Of a stretch of DNA of 64,000 nt, positions 44,633 to 54,738 are shown in pieces. Positions within the stretch are counted from its first letter, which is position 1. Each line of letters begins with the position of its first letter. A program made the translations under genes and the position numbers. The stretch is from Halioxenophilus aromaticivorans. Its GTDB lineage: Bacteria; Pseudomonadota; Gammaproteobacteria; Pseudomonadales; Cellvibrionaceae. A model generated the notes under the pieces. It did no database searches. It was not told the DNA's origin and saw only the letters and a list, made by a program, of their open reading frames with translations. The stretch lies in NCBI RefSeq assembly GCF_042850945.1, contig NZ_AP031496.1, positions 4,154,001 through 4,218,000 on the forward strand. The letters are read 5' to 3'.

Positions 44633-45490
44633 CTATTGTTCCAATGCCTCCACTTCGGTGGCTAGGCTGTCGTCACGGAATACCAATAAAACATGCCGAG
44701 TGCGATTAAGATGGGCGCGTGGCTCAACAAACACATCGGCAAATGGCTTGCCGGGATTGCGCTCTACTTTTTTAACGACACCCACTGGATAGCCACGGGG
44801 AAAGCGCCCGCCCAGGCCGGAACTGATCACCAAATCGCCCTCCTGAACATCCATGGTGTTAGATACATGGCGCAAGGCCAATTGTTCTAAATCGCCGACA
44901 CCTTCTACCACCGCCCGCAAGCCATTGCGGTTAATTTCCACTGGTAATGCATGGGTGGAATCGGTAATTAGGAGGACTTGGCTAACGTAGGGGCCCACTT
45001 CAACTACCTGCCCCATTAAACCGAAAGCATCGAGTAGCGGTTGGCCGACGTAGACGTCGTCTCTGCTGCCTTTGTCTACAATGACCTTGTGCACCAATGG
45101 GTCAGGGGACACACCGATCAACTGGGCCACCAATACTTGCTCGGCTACCATGTCTGCGGAATTCATCAACTCTCGCAGACGCACGTTATCAGTGGTGACC
45201 GAAGCCAGCCCCTGCAGTTTGCGTTCTAGGATCATGACCTGCTGTTTGAGGGAGGCGTTTTCGCGCAGTAAATCGTCCCGTGAAACGAGATTGTCCTGGC
45301 CCCACTCGCCCAGACGAGCGGGAAGATTGGTCACCCAATAAAACGGGATAGACACCGTGGTTAGTTTGGCTTTTACCGGTTTTAACCAAGGCGTAAACAA
45401 ATCCACCAACACCAATGCCAGTGTTGCCGCAATAATCCACAGGGTAAGTCGAGACAGGTAGAGCTGCGTTTTGGAGAAAAGTGGTTTGAT
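44633..45490 (-). CDS. mreC: Rod shape-determining protein MreC, apparently with a non-canonical start
   Basis: MreC is a bitopic periplasmic scaffold for the elongasome. The periplasmic domain is complete (coiled coil DDLLRENASLKQQVMILERKLQGL; VAQLIGVSPDPLVHKVIVDKGSRDDV; VISSGLGGRFPRGYPVGVVKKVERNPGKPFADVFVEP). The N-terminal anchor reads IKPLFSKTQLYLSRLTLWII, matching homologues that begin MIKPLF, yet no ATG, GTG or TTG precedes it in frame. The ATC at 45490-45488 has GGAAG 6 bases upstream and is the best start; ATA at 45496 is an alternative. Starting at the first canonical codon (TTG 45415) would remove the membrane helix. A three-codon ATG frame (45504) overlaps the site. Confidence 0.85.
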   Translation of the reverse strand: MKPLFSKTQLYLSRLTLWIIAATLALVLVDLFTPWLKPVKAKLTTVSIPFYWVTNLPARLGEWGQDNLVSRDDLLRENASLKQQVMILERKLQGLASVTTDNVRLRELMNSADMVAEQVLVAQLIGVSPDPLVHKVIVDKGSRDDVYVGQPLLDAFGLMGQVVEVGPYVSQVLLITDSTHALPVEINRNGLRAVVEGVGDLEQLALRHVSNTMDVQEGDLVISSGLGGRFPRGYPVGVVKKVERNPGKPFADVFVEPRAHLNRTRHVLLVFRDDSLATEVEALEQ

Positions 45491-45595
45491 GGTTATCTTC
45501 CCATGGTCGATAAAACGAAAACAGCCACTGTTTATTTTAGCGGTTTATAAACTATTTGCTTAGCAGATAAACAGTGGCCGACGGGAATGGCTACA

Positions 45596-46636
45596 TCAGC
45601 TGGACAGCAGATCGATACGGTGGGTATCCATAAATTCCATGGCGCGGCCGCCGCCTCGTGCTACACAGGTCAGTGGATCTTCTGCCACAATCACAGGCAA
45701 GCCACTCTCTTCGCTGAGCAGGCGGTCAATATCACGCAACAATGCCCCGCCGCCGGTTAGCACCAAGCCGGTTTCGGCAATATCCGAGGCCAGCTCCGGC
45801 GGAGATTGCTCTAGGGCGCTCTTTACTGCTTGCACAATACCGGCTAACGGCTCTTGCAGGGCCTCTAGGATTTCATCGCTGTTCAAGGTGAAGCTGCGCG
45901 GAACACCCTCAGCCAGATTACGGCCGCGCACGTCGATTTCTCGCACTTCGCTGCTGGCGTAGGCACAACCGACTTCTTCTTTTATGCGTTCAGCCGTGGC
46001 GTCACCAATAACGCTGCCGTAGTTACGGCGCACATAGTTAACAATGGCCTCGTCAAAGCGGTCGCCACCAATGCGTACGGAATCGGAATACACCACGCCG
46101 TTAAGTGAAATAATGGCGATTTCTGTGGTGCCACCACCGATGTCTACCACCATGGAACCGGCGGCTTCTTCTACCCGCAAGCCAGCACCTATGGCAGCCG
46201 CCATGGGTTCTTCAATTAGACGAACTTCCCGCGCACCTGCGCCCAAAGCCGATTCTCGAATGGCTCGTTTCTCCACTTCTGTGGACAAACACGGCACGCA
46301 AATCAACACTCGAGGACTGGGTTGGAACCAACTGGACTCATGCACCTTTTTAATAAAGTGCTGGAGCATTTTTTCTGTCACCTGGAAATCGGCAATAACG
46401 CCATCTTTTAGGGGGCGGATGGCCGTAATGTTACCGGGCGTACGGCCCAGCATGCGTTTGGCTTCTATGCCTACGGCCTCAACGATTTTGTGCCCGTTAT
46501 GCGTTCTGATGGCAACCACCGATGGCTCGTCTAAAACAATACCGCGATCTCGAACATAAATAAGGGTGTTGGCGGTTCCCAAATCGATGGATAAATCATT
46601 GGAAAACATGCCGCGCAAACGCTTGGGCAATAACAT
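45596..46636 (-). CDS. mreB: Rod shape-determining protein MreB
   Basis: A 346-residue actin homologue with the nucleotide-binding motifs LSIDLGTANTLIYVR, VVDIGGGTTEIAII and GLVLTGGGALLRDI. It forms membrane-bound filaments that guide wall synthesis. It is first in mreB-mreC-mreD-maf-rng, 105 bp before the mreC anchor. Confidence 0.99.
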   Translation of the reverse strand: MLLPKRLRGMFSNDLSIDLGTANTLIYVRDRGIVLDEPSVVAIRTHNGHKIVEAVGIEAKRMLGRTPGNITAIRPLKDGVIADFQVTEKMLQHFIKKVHESSWFQPSPRVLICVPCLSTEVEKRAIRESALGAGAREVRLIEEPMAAAIGAGLRVEEAAGSMVVDIGGGTTEIAIISLNGVVYSDSVRIGGDRFDEAIVNYVRRNYGSVIGDATAERIKEEVGCAYASSEVREIDVRGRNLAEGVPRSFTLNSDEILEALQEPLAGIVQAVKSALEQSPPELASDIAETGLVLTGGGALLRDIDRLLSEESGLPVIVAEDPLTCVARGGGRAMEFMDTHRIDLLSS

Positions 46637-47300
46637 AAATTTCTTTTGACCTTAAATTAAATAAATCGCAGTTAACCGGGCGCACGCATTTTTATTGCCA
46701 CAAACAGACCGCAAAACCAACCGTATTCTACCGGTATTTTTTTACCTTTACGTAGGCTTAACCACAAGTGGCTGCACTCTATCAATGAGGGCTAATTAGA
46801 GCAAGGCGCAATTGGGGCCATTACCGCTTAAATACCGGGCTTAGCGCACGCCACCGAGAAATGGCCCACGCATTAATGCCAGTTTTTCTGTCACCGTTAA
46901 AAGCCCACTCATGCGGGCGGTTATTGGCGCGTAAAAGAAATCAGCCTGAGTACGATTCTTGGTGTCTAATCTGAGTGACTATCATGGGTAACAAATAGAG
47001 GTAACAAAACACGGGGCTACCTGCTGGCTTATAAAAGCCAGTTACACACCCCAAAGTTTCGACCGCTTTGCCTAAGTAACATGCCGGGACAAACTCTTGC
47101 CTAAGCACCGCCACGCCCGATACAACCTACCAGTTTAGACGAACCTAATAAAACTGCACCTCCAGCTCCGCTCAACGGGCACGAAAACCTGTCAATGTGC
47201 CAATCCGCCGGGTAAAATGTTCGCCCGCTCCTGTTCGCTAGGCGATGTTTACGCCGATAACAGGGCATTTTTAGGTAAATAGGTTTTAACGGAGTCAGTT
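46637..47300. promoter_or_regulatory. Divergent region between mreB and gatC
   Basis: 664 bp with no gene recognised. It must carry the promoters of both operons. A 7-bp hairpin CTGGCTT/AAGCCAG lies at 47024-47041. GGAG at 47291-47294 is the ribosome binding site of gatC and fixes its TTG start. Confidence 0.45.
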
Positions 47301-47582
47301 TTGGACCCAGCCGAGATACACAAATTGGCCAATCTTGCCAAAATCGAGATCGATGACAGCCACATTGCCGAGGTAACGGCGCGCATCAGCGACGTTCTCG
47401 CCCTAGTGGACCAACTACAAGCCGCCGATACCCGGGGCGTTACCCCTATGGCCCACCCCTTGGATGCCGTGCAACGGCTACGGACGGACGAAGTTAGCGA
47501 GCCTAATCGCCGGGAAGACTTCCAGGCCATAGCGCCTGAGACCCAGGAAGGCTTGTATCTCGTGCCCAAGGTCATCGACTGA
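47301..47582 (+). CDS. gatC: Aspartyl/glutamyl-tRNA amidotransferase subunit C
   Basis: A 93-residue GatC (DPAEIHKLANLAKIEIDD ... TRGVTPMAHPLDAVQRLRTDEV). It clamps GatA and GatB together. The start is TTG, set by GGAG 6 bases upstream; no ATG is available in frame near it. First gene of gatCAB, which makes Asn-tRNA and/or Gln-tRNA by transamidation. Confidence 0.95.
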   Translation: MDPAEIHKLANLAKIEIDDSHIAEVTARISDVLALVDQLQAADTRGVTPMAHPLDAVQRLRTDEVSEPNRREDFQAIAPETQEGLYLVPKVID

Positions 47583-47636
47583 CCGCAAGCCCACCACGCC
47601 CACCCATAGATAAATTTGTCACAGGGACAAAACCCC

Positions 47637-49091
47637 ATGCACCACCTTTCTATAGCGGAGCTGGCCAAAGGATTACGCGCTAAAACCTTTTCCAGTGTTG
47701 AACTCACGGAGCACTTTTTGCAGCGCATTAAGCGCTTAGATGGCGAGTTCAATAGCTTTGTAACCGTTACCGAACAAGAGGCTTTGGCCCAAGCCAAGGC
47801 CGCCGACGCCGCTCGCGCCGCCGGTAAAGACACCCCTTTGCTGGGCGTACCCATTGCCCACAAAGACATCTTTTGTACCCAGGGTGTGCGCACCAGCTGC
47901 GGCTCTAGGATGTTAGAAAATTTTGTACCCCCCTACGATGCCACCATCGTGGATAACTACCAGCAAGCTGGCGCCGTCGTGTTGGGTAAATTGAATATGG
48001 ACGAGTTCGCCATGGGCTCCTCCAACGAAACCAGTTACTTTGGTGCTGTGAAAAATCCTTGGGACACGCGCTGCGTGCCGGGCGGCTCTTCTGGTGGTTC
48101 TGCGGCGGCGGTTGCGGCCCGTCTTACCCCCGGTGCGACTGCCTCGGATACCGGCGGCTCCATTCGCCAACCCGCCAGCCACTGTGGTCTAACCGGGTTA
48201 AAGCCAACCTATGGCCGGGTTTCCCGCTACGGCATGATTGCCTTTGCTTCCAGCCTTGACCAAGCCGGCGTGCTTACCCATAGCGCTCTGGATGCCGCCA
48301 TTATGCTTAACACCCTGGTGAGCTTCGACCCCTTGGATAGCACCAGCGTGGACGCGCCATTGGAAGACTACACCGCTGACCTTGGGCGCGATGTTGCCGG
48401 CATGACCATTGGCGTACCGCAAGAATACTTTGGCGATGGCTTAAACGTGGAAGTAGCCGCAAAAGTACAAGAGGCCATTGATGAATTCGCCAAAATGGGC
48501 GCAAACATCAAAGAAATCAGCCTACCCCACAGCGAATTAGCGGTGCCGGCCTACTACGTGATCGCACCGGCGGAGTGTTCCGCCAACCTTTCGCGTTTCG
48601 ACGGCGTGCGCTATGGCTACCGGTGCGACAACCCCAAAGACTTAGAAGACCTGTACAAACGCAGCCGCTCCGAAGCCTTTGGCGATGAAGTGATCCGCCG
48701 GATTTTGGTGGGCACCTATGCGCTATCGGCCGGTTACTTCGATGCCTACTACAAAAAAGCCCAGCAAGTTCGCCGCCTCATTAAACAAGACTTCGACCAG
48801 GCCTTTGCCGATGTCGACGTCATTATGGGCCCAACCTGCCCCTCGCCGGCGTTTAAGCTCGGCGCAAAAGGCACAGACCCCGTTGCCATGTATCTGGAAG
48901 ATATCTACACCATCGCCACCAACCTAGCCGGTTTACCTGGGCTTTCCATTCCCTGTGGTTTGGTGGAAAACAAGCCCGTTGGCCTACAGCTTATTGGCCC
49001 TGCCTTTGCCGAGCAACGCTTGCTTGGCCTGGCGCACCAATTCCAGAACACCACCGATTTCCATACCCTTACGGCCCCAGGCCTAGAGTAG
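47637..49091 (+). CDS. gatA: Aspartyl/glutamyl-tRNA amidotransferase subunit A
   Basis: A 484-residue amidase that releases ammonia from glutamine for the GatB reaction. The Ser-cisSer-Lys triad is visible: Lys in PIAHKDIFCT, and the serines in GGSSGGSAAAVAARL / TASDTGGSIRQPA. The start is ATG 47637; a TTG 21 bases upstream is less likely. Confidence 0.98.
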   Translation: MHHLSIAELAKGLRAKTFSSVELTEHFLQRIKRLDGEFNSFVTVTEQEALAQAKAADAARAAGKDTPLLGVPIAHKDIFCTQGVRTSCGSRMLENFVPPYDATIVDNYQQAGAVVLGKLNMDEFAMGSSNETSYFGAVKNPWDTRCVPGGSSGGSAAAVAARLTPGATASDTGGSIRQPASHCGLTGLKPTYGRVSRYGMIAFASSLDQAGVLTHSALDAAIMLNTLVSFDPLDSTSVDAPLEDYTADLGRDVAGMTIGVPQEYFGDGLNVEVAAKVQEAIDEFAKMGANIKEISLPHSELAVPAYYVIAPAECSANLSRFDGVRYGYRCDNPKDLEDLYKRSRSEAFGDEVIRRILVGTYALSAGYFDAYYKKAQQVRRLIKQDFDQAFADVDVIMGPTCPSPAFKLGAKGTDPVAMYLEDIYTIATNLAGLPGLSIPCGLVENKPVGLQLIGPAFAEQRLLGLAHQFQNTTDFHTLTAPGLE

Positions 49092-49108
49092 ACTGAGGAG
49101 CAACGAAC

Positions 49109-50560
49109 ATGACCTGGGAAACCGTTATCGGCCTGGAAGTACACGTGCAATTGGCCACCAAATCGAAGTTATTTTCCGGCGCCAGCACCGCCTTTGGCTC
49201 CGAGCCCAACACCCAAGCCTGTGCCGTAGATTTGGCCATGCCCGGCACCCTGCCCCTGGCCAACGAACAGGCCTTCCGCTACGCCACCATGTTTGGCCTG
49301 GCCATTAACGCCGACATCGGTAAAGAGTCGGTCTTTGAGCGTAAAAACTATTTTTACCCCGATTTGCCAAAGGGCTATCAAACCACACAATTGGAAAAAC
49401 CCATTGTTGGCCCAGGCGAGGTTGAGATCGCCCTAGCCGATGGCAGTACCAAAGCCATTCGTATTCACCACGCACACTTGGAAGAAGACGCCGGCAAATC
49501 CCTACACGAGGATTTCCACGGCATGAGCGGTATCGATCTCAACCGTGCAGGCACTCCTCTTATAGAGGTGGTCACCGAGCCGGATATGAGCAACGCCGAA
49601 GAAGCCGTTGCCTTTGCCAAAAAACTGCACGGGTTGGTGACCTCACTGGGCATTTGTGACGGTGAGATGAGCCAGGGCTCCATGCGCTTTGACGTCAACA
49701 TCTCGGTACGCCAACCTGGTGGCGAACTGGGCACCCGCACCGAAACTAAAAACCTAAACTCGTTTAAGTTTATGGAAGAAGCCATCGCCCTGGAGGTAGA
49801 ACGCCAAATTGATGTGCTGGAATCCGGCGGTAGCATTCAGCAAGAGACACGCCTCTACGACGGCGACAAAAAACGCGCGCGCACCATGCGCAGTAAAGAG
49901 GAAGCCAACGATTACCGTTACTTCCCCTGCCCGGATTTGCTTCCCGTTATCATCGACGACGAGTACATCGAATCGGTGCGCGCGCAAATGCCAGAGCTGC
50001 CCGAGGCCCGCAAAGCCCGTTTTGCAAGCGAATACGGCTTAAACGACTACGACGCCGGCATATTGGCTGGAGACCTAGCCACCAGCCAATACTTTGAAAT
50101 CCTCACCCAGCGCACCACAGACGCCAAGCAATCGGCCAACTGGATCATGGGCGAGCTGTCGGCCAAGCTTAACAGCGAAGAGAAATCCATCGGCCAAAGC
50201 CCAGTAAGCGCCGAGCAACTGGCCGGCGTCATTGAGCGCACCAAAGACGGCACCATTTCCAGCAAAATTGCCAAACAGGTTTTCGAAGCCCTGTGGCAAG
50301 GCGAAGGCGACAGCGCCGATGCGGTGATTGAAGCCAAAGGCCTAAAACAGGTCAGCGACACCAGCGCCTTGGAAAAAATGGCAGAAGAAGTGATCGCCAA
50401 TTCTCCCAAACAGGTGGATAACTACAAAAACGCCGACCCGGAAAAGCGCCCCAAAATGCTGGGCTACTTTGTTGGCCAAATCATGAAAGCCTCCAAAGGC
50501 CAGGCGAATCCGCAAGCCGTTAATGAAATCCTACTGAAGAAACTCGACGAGTTGCTGTAA
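49109..50560 (+). CDS. gatB: Aspartyl/glutamyl-tRNA amidotransferase subunit B
   Basis: A 483-residue GatB with the kinase-like domain start WETVIGLEVHVQLATKSKLFSGAS, the signature YPDLPKGYQTTQLEKPIV, FDVNISVRQPGGELGTRTETKNLNSF and the C-terminal YqeY-like tRNA-binding domain. It activates the misacylated tRNA and transfers ammonia. Length is normal. Confidence 0.99.
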   Translation: MTWETVIGLEVHVQLATKSKLFSGASTAFGSEPNTQACAVDLAMPGTLPLANEQAFRYATMFGLAINADIGKESVFERKNYFYPDLPKGYQTTQLEKPIVGPGEVEIALADGSTKAIRIHHAHLEEDAGKSLHEDFHGMSGIDLNRAGTPLIEVVTEPDMSNAEEAVAFAKKLHGLVTSLGICDGEMSQGSMRFDVNISVRQPGGELGTRTETKNLNSFKFMEEAIALEVERQIDVLESGGSIQQETRLYDGDKKRARTMRSKEEANDYRYFPCPDLLPVIIDDEYIESVRAQMPELPEARKARFASEYGLNDYDAGILAGDLATSQYFEILTQRTTDAKQSANWIMGELSAKLNSEEKSIGQSPVSAEQLAGVIERTKDGTISSKIAKQVFEALWQGEGDSADAVIEAKGLKQVSDTSALEKMAEEVIANSPKQVDNYKNADPEKRPKMLGYFVGQIMKASKGQANPQAVNEILLKKLDELL

Positions 50561-50585
50561 TCCAAGAATTTAAGAGAGTCACACC

Positions 50586-50882
50586 ATGGCACTAAAGAAA
50601 GACAAACAAAAAGTATTGGGCGAAGTATTTGACGATGCCCGCGTCAAAAGCTTTTTGCAATTTAAAGCCCCAGAGGGGGTTAACGAAGATTTTCACCTGC
50701 TGGAAAAAGCCTACCGCGGTATGAAGGCGGAAAACTTCGCCACCTTTATCGAGTTTTTCAAAGCCGACGGCCGCGACATCAACGCCCAGGGGCCAGACGG
50801 TAAAACGCTGAAACAGCAACTGGAAGGCCACCGCCTAGCCGAGGATTACCTCAATACCCTGGGCCAATACGGCGCCCAATAA
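50586..50882 (+). CDS. PA4642-family conserved small protein
   Basis: A 98-residue protein resembling the conserved Pseudomonas PA4642 family (KKDKQKVLGEVFDDARVKSFL; AYRGMKAENFATFIEFFKADGRDINA). It is soluble, helical and charged, with no known catalytic motif. It lies 25 bp after gatB in the same direction and may be cotranscribed. Function is unknown. Confidence 0.8.
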   Translation: MALKKDKQKVLGEVFDDARVKSFLQFKAPEGVNEDFHLLEKAYRGMKAENFATFIEFFKADGRDINAQGPDGKTLKQQLEGHRLAEDYLNTLGQYGAQ

Positions 50883-51054
50883 ACCTTTTACTGGCTAGAA
50901 GAGTCTATTTATAAGCCAACTATTCTTTACCCTCTGCTTCCAAAGTGGGGTATCTAAATCGTTGAGCATGCCGCGCAATTAGAGATGTATTTAACTGCCG
51001 GAAGAATAGACTTAGCAGGAAGGAAGCCGATGATCAGGCTGATAGGATACTAAT

Positions 51055-51813
51055 GTGAACCACAACAACCTCACCAATGGGGCTGGCTATTTATTCGACG
51101 GCGCACAGTTAATCTTTCAGCCTAAATTCCGCTTATTTGTGGTGGTGCCCATTCTGGTGAATGTGGTGATATTTTTGCTTCTCACCAGCCTAGCGGTAAC
51201 CTACTTCAATACTGCCACTGGGGCCATTACCGGCCTGATGCCCGAATGGGATTGGTTGGCACCGGTTGTGGGTGTGTTAGGGGTTGTGCTCTGGGTGGCG
51301 GTAGCGTTAATAGCTGTTGTTATTTATGGCTACAGCTTTAGCATGATCACCAACATCATCGCCGCGCCCTTCTACGGCATACTGGCCGAGCGCATAGAAA
51401 CCCATCTAACCGGCACGGCGCCGCCCCCCGAACCCATTGTGACCATGATTGGCCGGGTATTGATACGCGAACTCATCAAAATTTGGTATTTTGTCAGCCG
51501 GGGCATAGTGATATTTATCGGCTGCTTCTTTTTAGGCTTCATCCCCTTAGCCAACTTATTTATCCCCGTCATTCTGGCGCTGTGGGGAGCTTGGTGCATG
51601 GCAATCCAGTACGCTGACTACGCCGCAGACAATAATCGCCTATCTTTTCCTCGCTTTAAGCACGCGCTTGGTGCAAGCCGATACAGCGCCTGGGGCATGG
51701 GCGGAATGACACTACTCGGGACCATGGTGCCGGTGATTAATATTATCGCTATGCCGGCAGCAGTGGCCGGCGGCACTATTTATTGGGTGAGGGAATTGCG
51801 CGATTTACCCTAG
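51055..51813 (+). CDS. cysZ: Sulfate transporter CysZ-like (EI24) membrane protein
   Basis: A 252-residue EI24/CysZ-type protein with four or more long hydrophobic helices (LFVVVPILVNVVIFLLLTSLAV; VVGVLGVVLWVAVALIAVVIYGYSF; RGIVIFIGCFFLGFIP; MTLLGTMVPVINIIAMPAAVAGG). CysZ mediates high-affinity sulfate/sulfite uptake for cysteine synthesis. The start is GTG 51055 with AGGA upstream. No other cys gene is adjacent, so the assignment rests on the sequence. Confidence 0.88.
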   Translation: MNHNNLTNGAGYLFDGAQLIFQPKFRLFVVVPILVNVVIFLLLTSLAVTYFNTATGAITGLMPEWDWLAPVVGVLGVVLWVAVALIAVVIYGYSFSMITNIIAAPFYGILAERIETHLTGTAPPPEPIVTMIGRVLIRELIKIWYFVSRGIVIFIGCFFLGFIPLANLFIPVILALWGAWCMAIQYADYAADNNRLSFPRFKHALGASRYSAWGMGGMTLLGTMVPVINIIAMPAAVAGGTIYWVRELRDLP

Positions 51814-51857
51814 CACTAGCGTCTGCCCGGCTTTCAAAAACACCAATTCTTTTACGC

Positions 51858-51896
51858 AAAAAAACGCCGAGCGCATTAAAAAACTCGGCGTTTTTT
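51858..51896. terminator. Bidirectional terminator between cysZ and dps
   Basis: AAAAAAACGCCGAG pairs with CTCGGCGTTTTTT around a 12-base loop. The A- and T-runs serve the convergent transcripts on both strands. Confidence 0.9.
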
Positions 51897-51950
51897 CGAC
51901 ACTGTGGTTACAGAAGCATCCAACGACTGTTGACAAACGTAGCCAATGGC

Positions 51951-52454
51951 TTACTTGCTTAGCTCGCCATCGGAGGACTCTAGGTGGGCGCGCACAAACC
52001 ATTGATACTGCTCTAATTCACCCAGCTGGGCGATGATCATATCCTCGGACACCGGATCTATTTCACCCAACTGACCAACGGCTTTACGGTGGTCTTCATT
52101 AACGCCGGTGTAAACCGCATCCAACGCAACAAGATGATCTGTTACGGTAGCCTTACCCAATTTGTAATCTTCCCAGCTACGTTTTTCAACAATGGCGCCA
52201 GGGGTACCACAGGGCGTACCACCCAGCGCAGCAATCCGCTCAGCAAGCGCGTCAGTCATGGCTCTTACGCCGTCCACTTGAGGGTCTAGCATTTCGTGCA
52301 CACCAATAAAGTGACGGCCAACAACATTCCAGTGAACATGCTTAAGCGTTAATTGCAGGTCAAGCAAGGCAATTAAACGGTTGTGCATAATACTGATAAT
52401 TTGCTCGCCAGTTTCTTGGCTAACGCCGGGTACGGTAAATTTGGTATTGCTCAT
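51951..52454 (-). CDS. dps: Dps-type DNA-protecting ferritin-like protein
   Basis: A 167-residue Dps/DPS-like miniferritin. The inter-subunit ferroxidase ligands appear in TLKHVHWNVVGRHFIGVHEMLDPQVD (His, His, Asp and Glu/Asp positions). It oxidises and stores iron using peroxide and protects DNA in starvation or oxidative stress. It is single and convergent with cysZ. Confidence 0.95.
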   Translation of the reverse strand: MSNTKFTVPGVSQETGEQIISIMHNRLIALLDLQLTLKHVHWNVVGRHFIGVHEMLDPQVDGVRAMTDALAERIAALGGTPCGTPGAIVEKRSWEDYKLGKATVTDHLVALDAVYTGVNEDHRKAVGQLGEIDPVSEDMIIAQLGELEQYQWFVRAHLESSDGELSK

Positions 52455-53173
52455 GTCTTACTCCTATCTGTTTAATAAGAATTTGTTAGTTCTTCAGTGA
52501 AAATTCAATGATTAGCTAGTAGAGTTTTGCACCGCCGCAGGTCGAACAAGCGGGGGATTTTCGCCACCGATATACCAATGTTAGAAACAGGATTATCGGC
52601 GTCTAACCAAGAGCTTGCGATAGCGCTTTGCCTTTTGACTATAAATACTCGTGGCGCATTGGCATCCGACATTGCTGCAGCTTGCCAGGCCGATAAACGC
52701 TGGTGACCTTGTTGGCCATTTGCGCTTCTTGCCAAGACCAGTGATATCCTACGCCTGCAACAAATTTGCTACATGTCGCCCTTATTGCGCGGCTTGCTAA
52801 TTTTGCGCGGCTTGCCAAGCACAGTGCAAAGTTAAAGCCAACTTCGACCACCCCTTGTTTTCTGGTTTCTTAGGCCTAGTTCGATTAATAGGCCACCGTT
52901 TAAGCATGCAAGCCCTACAAAAAATTGTAATTTCTTCCGCAGCTTTTACTTAGACATTTTTTTACTGCAGTAATAGGAAGGCGTTTTTACTCCCGCTGTG
53001 TCACTGTCTTTACAACCGTCTTTTTAATGTCTCTCTAACTGCTTGGGCAAACCAAAACCGCACATTTACCGTAGGCGATGTACATCACCTGCCTGCGGCC
53101 GTAGTTAGCTCACGCTAGTAGCACAATATTTGTAAGGTCTGCCGGCGCAATTAAGTTAACAACGGAAATTTTA
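52455..53173. other. Intergenic region between dps and gdhA
   Basis: 720 bp with no recognised gene. A short tandem duplication, TTGCGCGGCTTGC twice with about 18-bp period, lies near 52784-52816. Two minus-strand frames (52505-52735 and 52639-52851) are open but resemble nothing known. The gdhA and dps promoters must lie here. Confidence 0.4.
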
Positions 53174-54511
53174 ATGAGCAAAAACAATATACAGAAGACA
53201 ACGCAGTGGTTAGAGGACCGCAACCCCAATCAACCGGAGTTTATTCAAGCAGTAAAGGAAGTATTTGGCGATATTGAGCCGCTGGTGGAAGCAGACCAAG
53301 ACATATTGGCTGAGGCGGTACTGCAGCGGCTTAGCGAGCCGGACCGAATTATTTCCTTTCGTGTCACCTGGGAAGATGATGCCGGTCAGGTTCATGTCAA
53401 CCGAGGTTACCGAGTGCAATACTGCGGCGCCCTAGGCCCCTACAAAGGCGGCATTCGATTCCACCCATCTGTTAATGAATCCATCCTAAAATTTTTGGGC
53501 TTTGAACAAACGTTTAAAAATGCACTCACCAACATTCCCTTGGGTGGTGCTAAAGGCGGCTCGGACTTCAACCCCAAGGGCCGCTCGGACCGTGAAATTA
53601 TGCGGTTTTGCCAAGCTTTTATGAATGAACTTTACCGTCATATTGGCGAAAACACCGATATACCCGCAGGCGACATTAATGTTGGCGCAAAAGAAATCGG
53701 GTATTTATTCGGTCAATATCGCCGACTTAAAAATCGCTTCAGTGGCGCATTAACGGGCAAAGGTATCGAATTTGGCGGCAGCTTCTTAAGGCCTGAGGCC
53801 ACCGGCTTTGGGCTTATTTTCTTTGTAAAAGACATGCTAGACCGGCATGACCAAGCGCTAGAAGACAAAACCGTTGCCATTTCCGGCTCGGGTAACGTCG
53901 CTTTGCACGCAGCATTAAAGGCGACGGAAAATGGCGCCAGGGTTACTACGCTATCAAACAGCGAAGGCTGCTTGTATGTGGAACAGGGGCTTAGCACAGA
54001 GGCAATAAAACAATTGATAGACACCACCGGCCGGGTTGATTTGGCAAGTGTTGCCGAAGACGTCAACGGCCAATGGCAGGAAGACGCAAAACCCTGGCAA
54101 TACCCCTGCGACATTGCCCTGCCCTGCGCAACGCAAAACGAACTAGACGAAGACGACGCCAAGGCATTGGTGGACAACGGTTGCCAGTTTTTGGCCGAAG
54201 GCGCCAATATGCCATGCACCAATGACGCCGTGGCCACGCTGAACGAGGCTCAGATACCCAACGCACCGGGTAAGGCATCCAACGCCGGCGGCGTCGCTCT
54301 ATCAGGCCTAGAGATGGCACAAAACGCCTGTTTTAATCCAATGAGCTATTCGCAACTGGATGAAAAATTGCGCTCAATTATGAAAAATGTACATCAGCAG
54401 TGTCTGGACGAACACAAACATGATGACCAATGGATCAACTATCGCCAATGCGCCAACCGGGCTGCATTTCGTCGTGTAGCCGCCGGCATATTGGCCCAAG
54501 GTACCGGATAA
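53174..54511 (+). CDS. gdhA: NADP-specific glutamate dehydrogenase
   Basis: A 445-residue hexameric GDH that aminates 2-oxoglutarate. The substrate region YKGGIRFHPSV, the catalytic Lys segment PLGGAKGGSDFNPKG and the Rossmann loop AISGSGNVALHAALKA are present. Length and the FGGSFLRPEATGFG segment match the NADP-dependent E. coli GdhA type. Single gene. Confidence 0.97.
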   Translation: MSKNNIQKTTQWLEDRNPNQPEFIQAVKEVFGDIEPLVEADQDILAEAVLQRLSEPDRIISFRVTWEDDAGQVHVNRGYRVQYCGALGPYKGGIRFHPSVNESILKFLGFEQTFKNALTNIPLGGAKGGSDFNPKGRSDREIMRFCQAFMNELYRHIGENTDIPAGDINVGAKEIGYLFGQYRRLKNRFSGALTGKGIEFGGSFLRPEATGFGLIFFVKDMLDRHDQALEDKTVAISGSGNVALHAALKATENGARVTTLSNSEGCLYVEQGLSTEAIKQLIDTTGRVDLASVAEDVNGQWQEDAKPWQYPCDIALPCATQNELDEDDAKALVDNGCQFLAEGANMPCTNDAVATLNEAQIPNAPGKASNAGGVALSGLEMAQNACFNPMSYSQLDEKLRSIMKNVHQQCLDEHKHDDQWINYRQCANRAAFRRVAAGILAQGTG

Positions 54512-54738
54512 TGGGGCTTCAGGGATGTTTTCTATTCAAAAAAATAGGCTTTTAGAGGCAGCAGAATTTCAGCGGAAAATGTTTTATTTTTAAATTGGCA
54601 CAGTGTCTGCAACACCCTTGGTGTGAAGTTAATAAACGTCGATTTGAACCGGGTTTTTTTACCTGCTTTACAAAGACCCGTGTAAAACCGACAACCACCA
54701 ATAAAGGTGGATACATCATCAACTATGAGGATACGACA

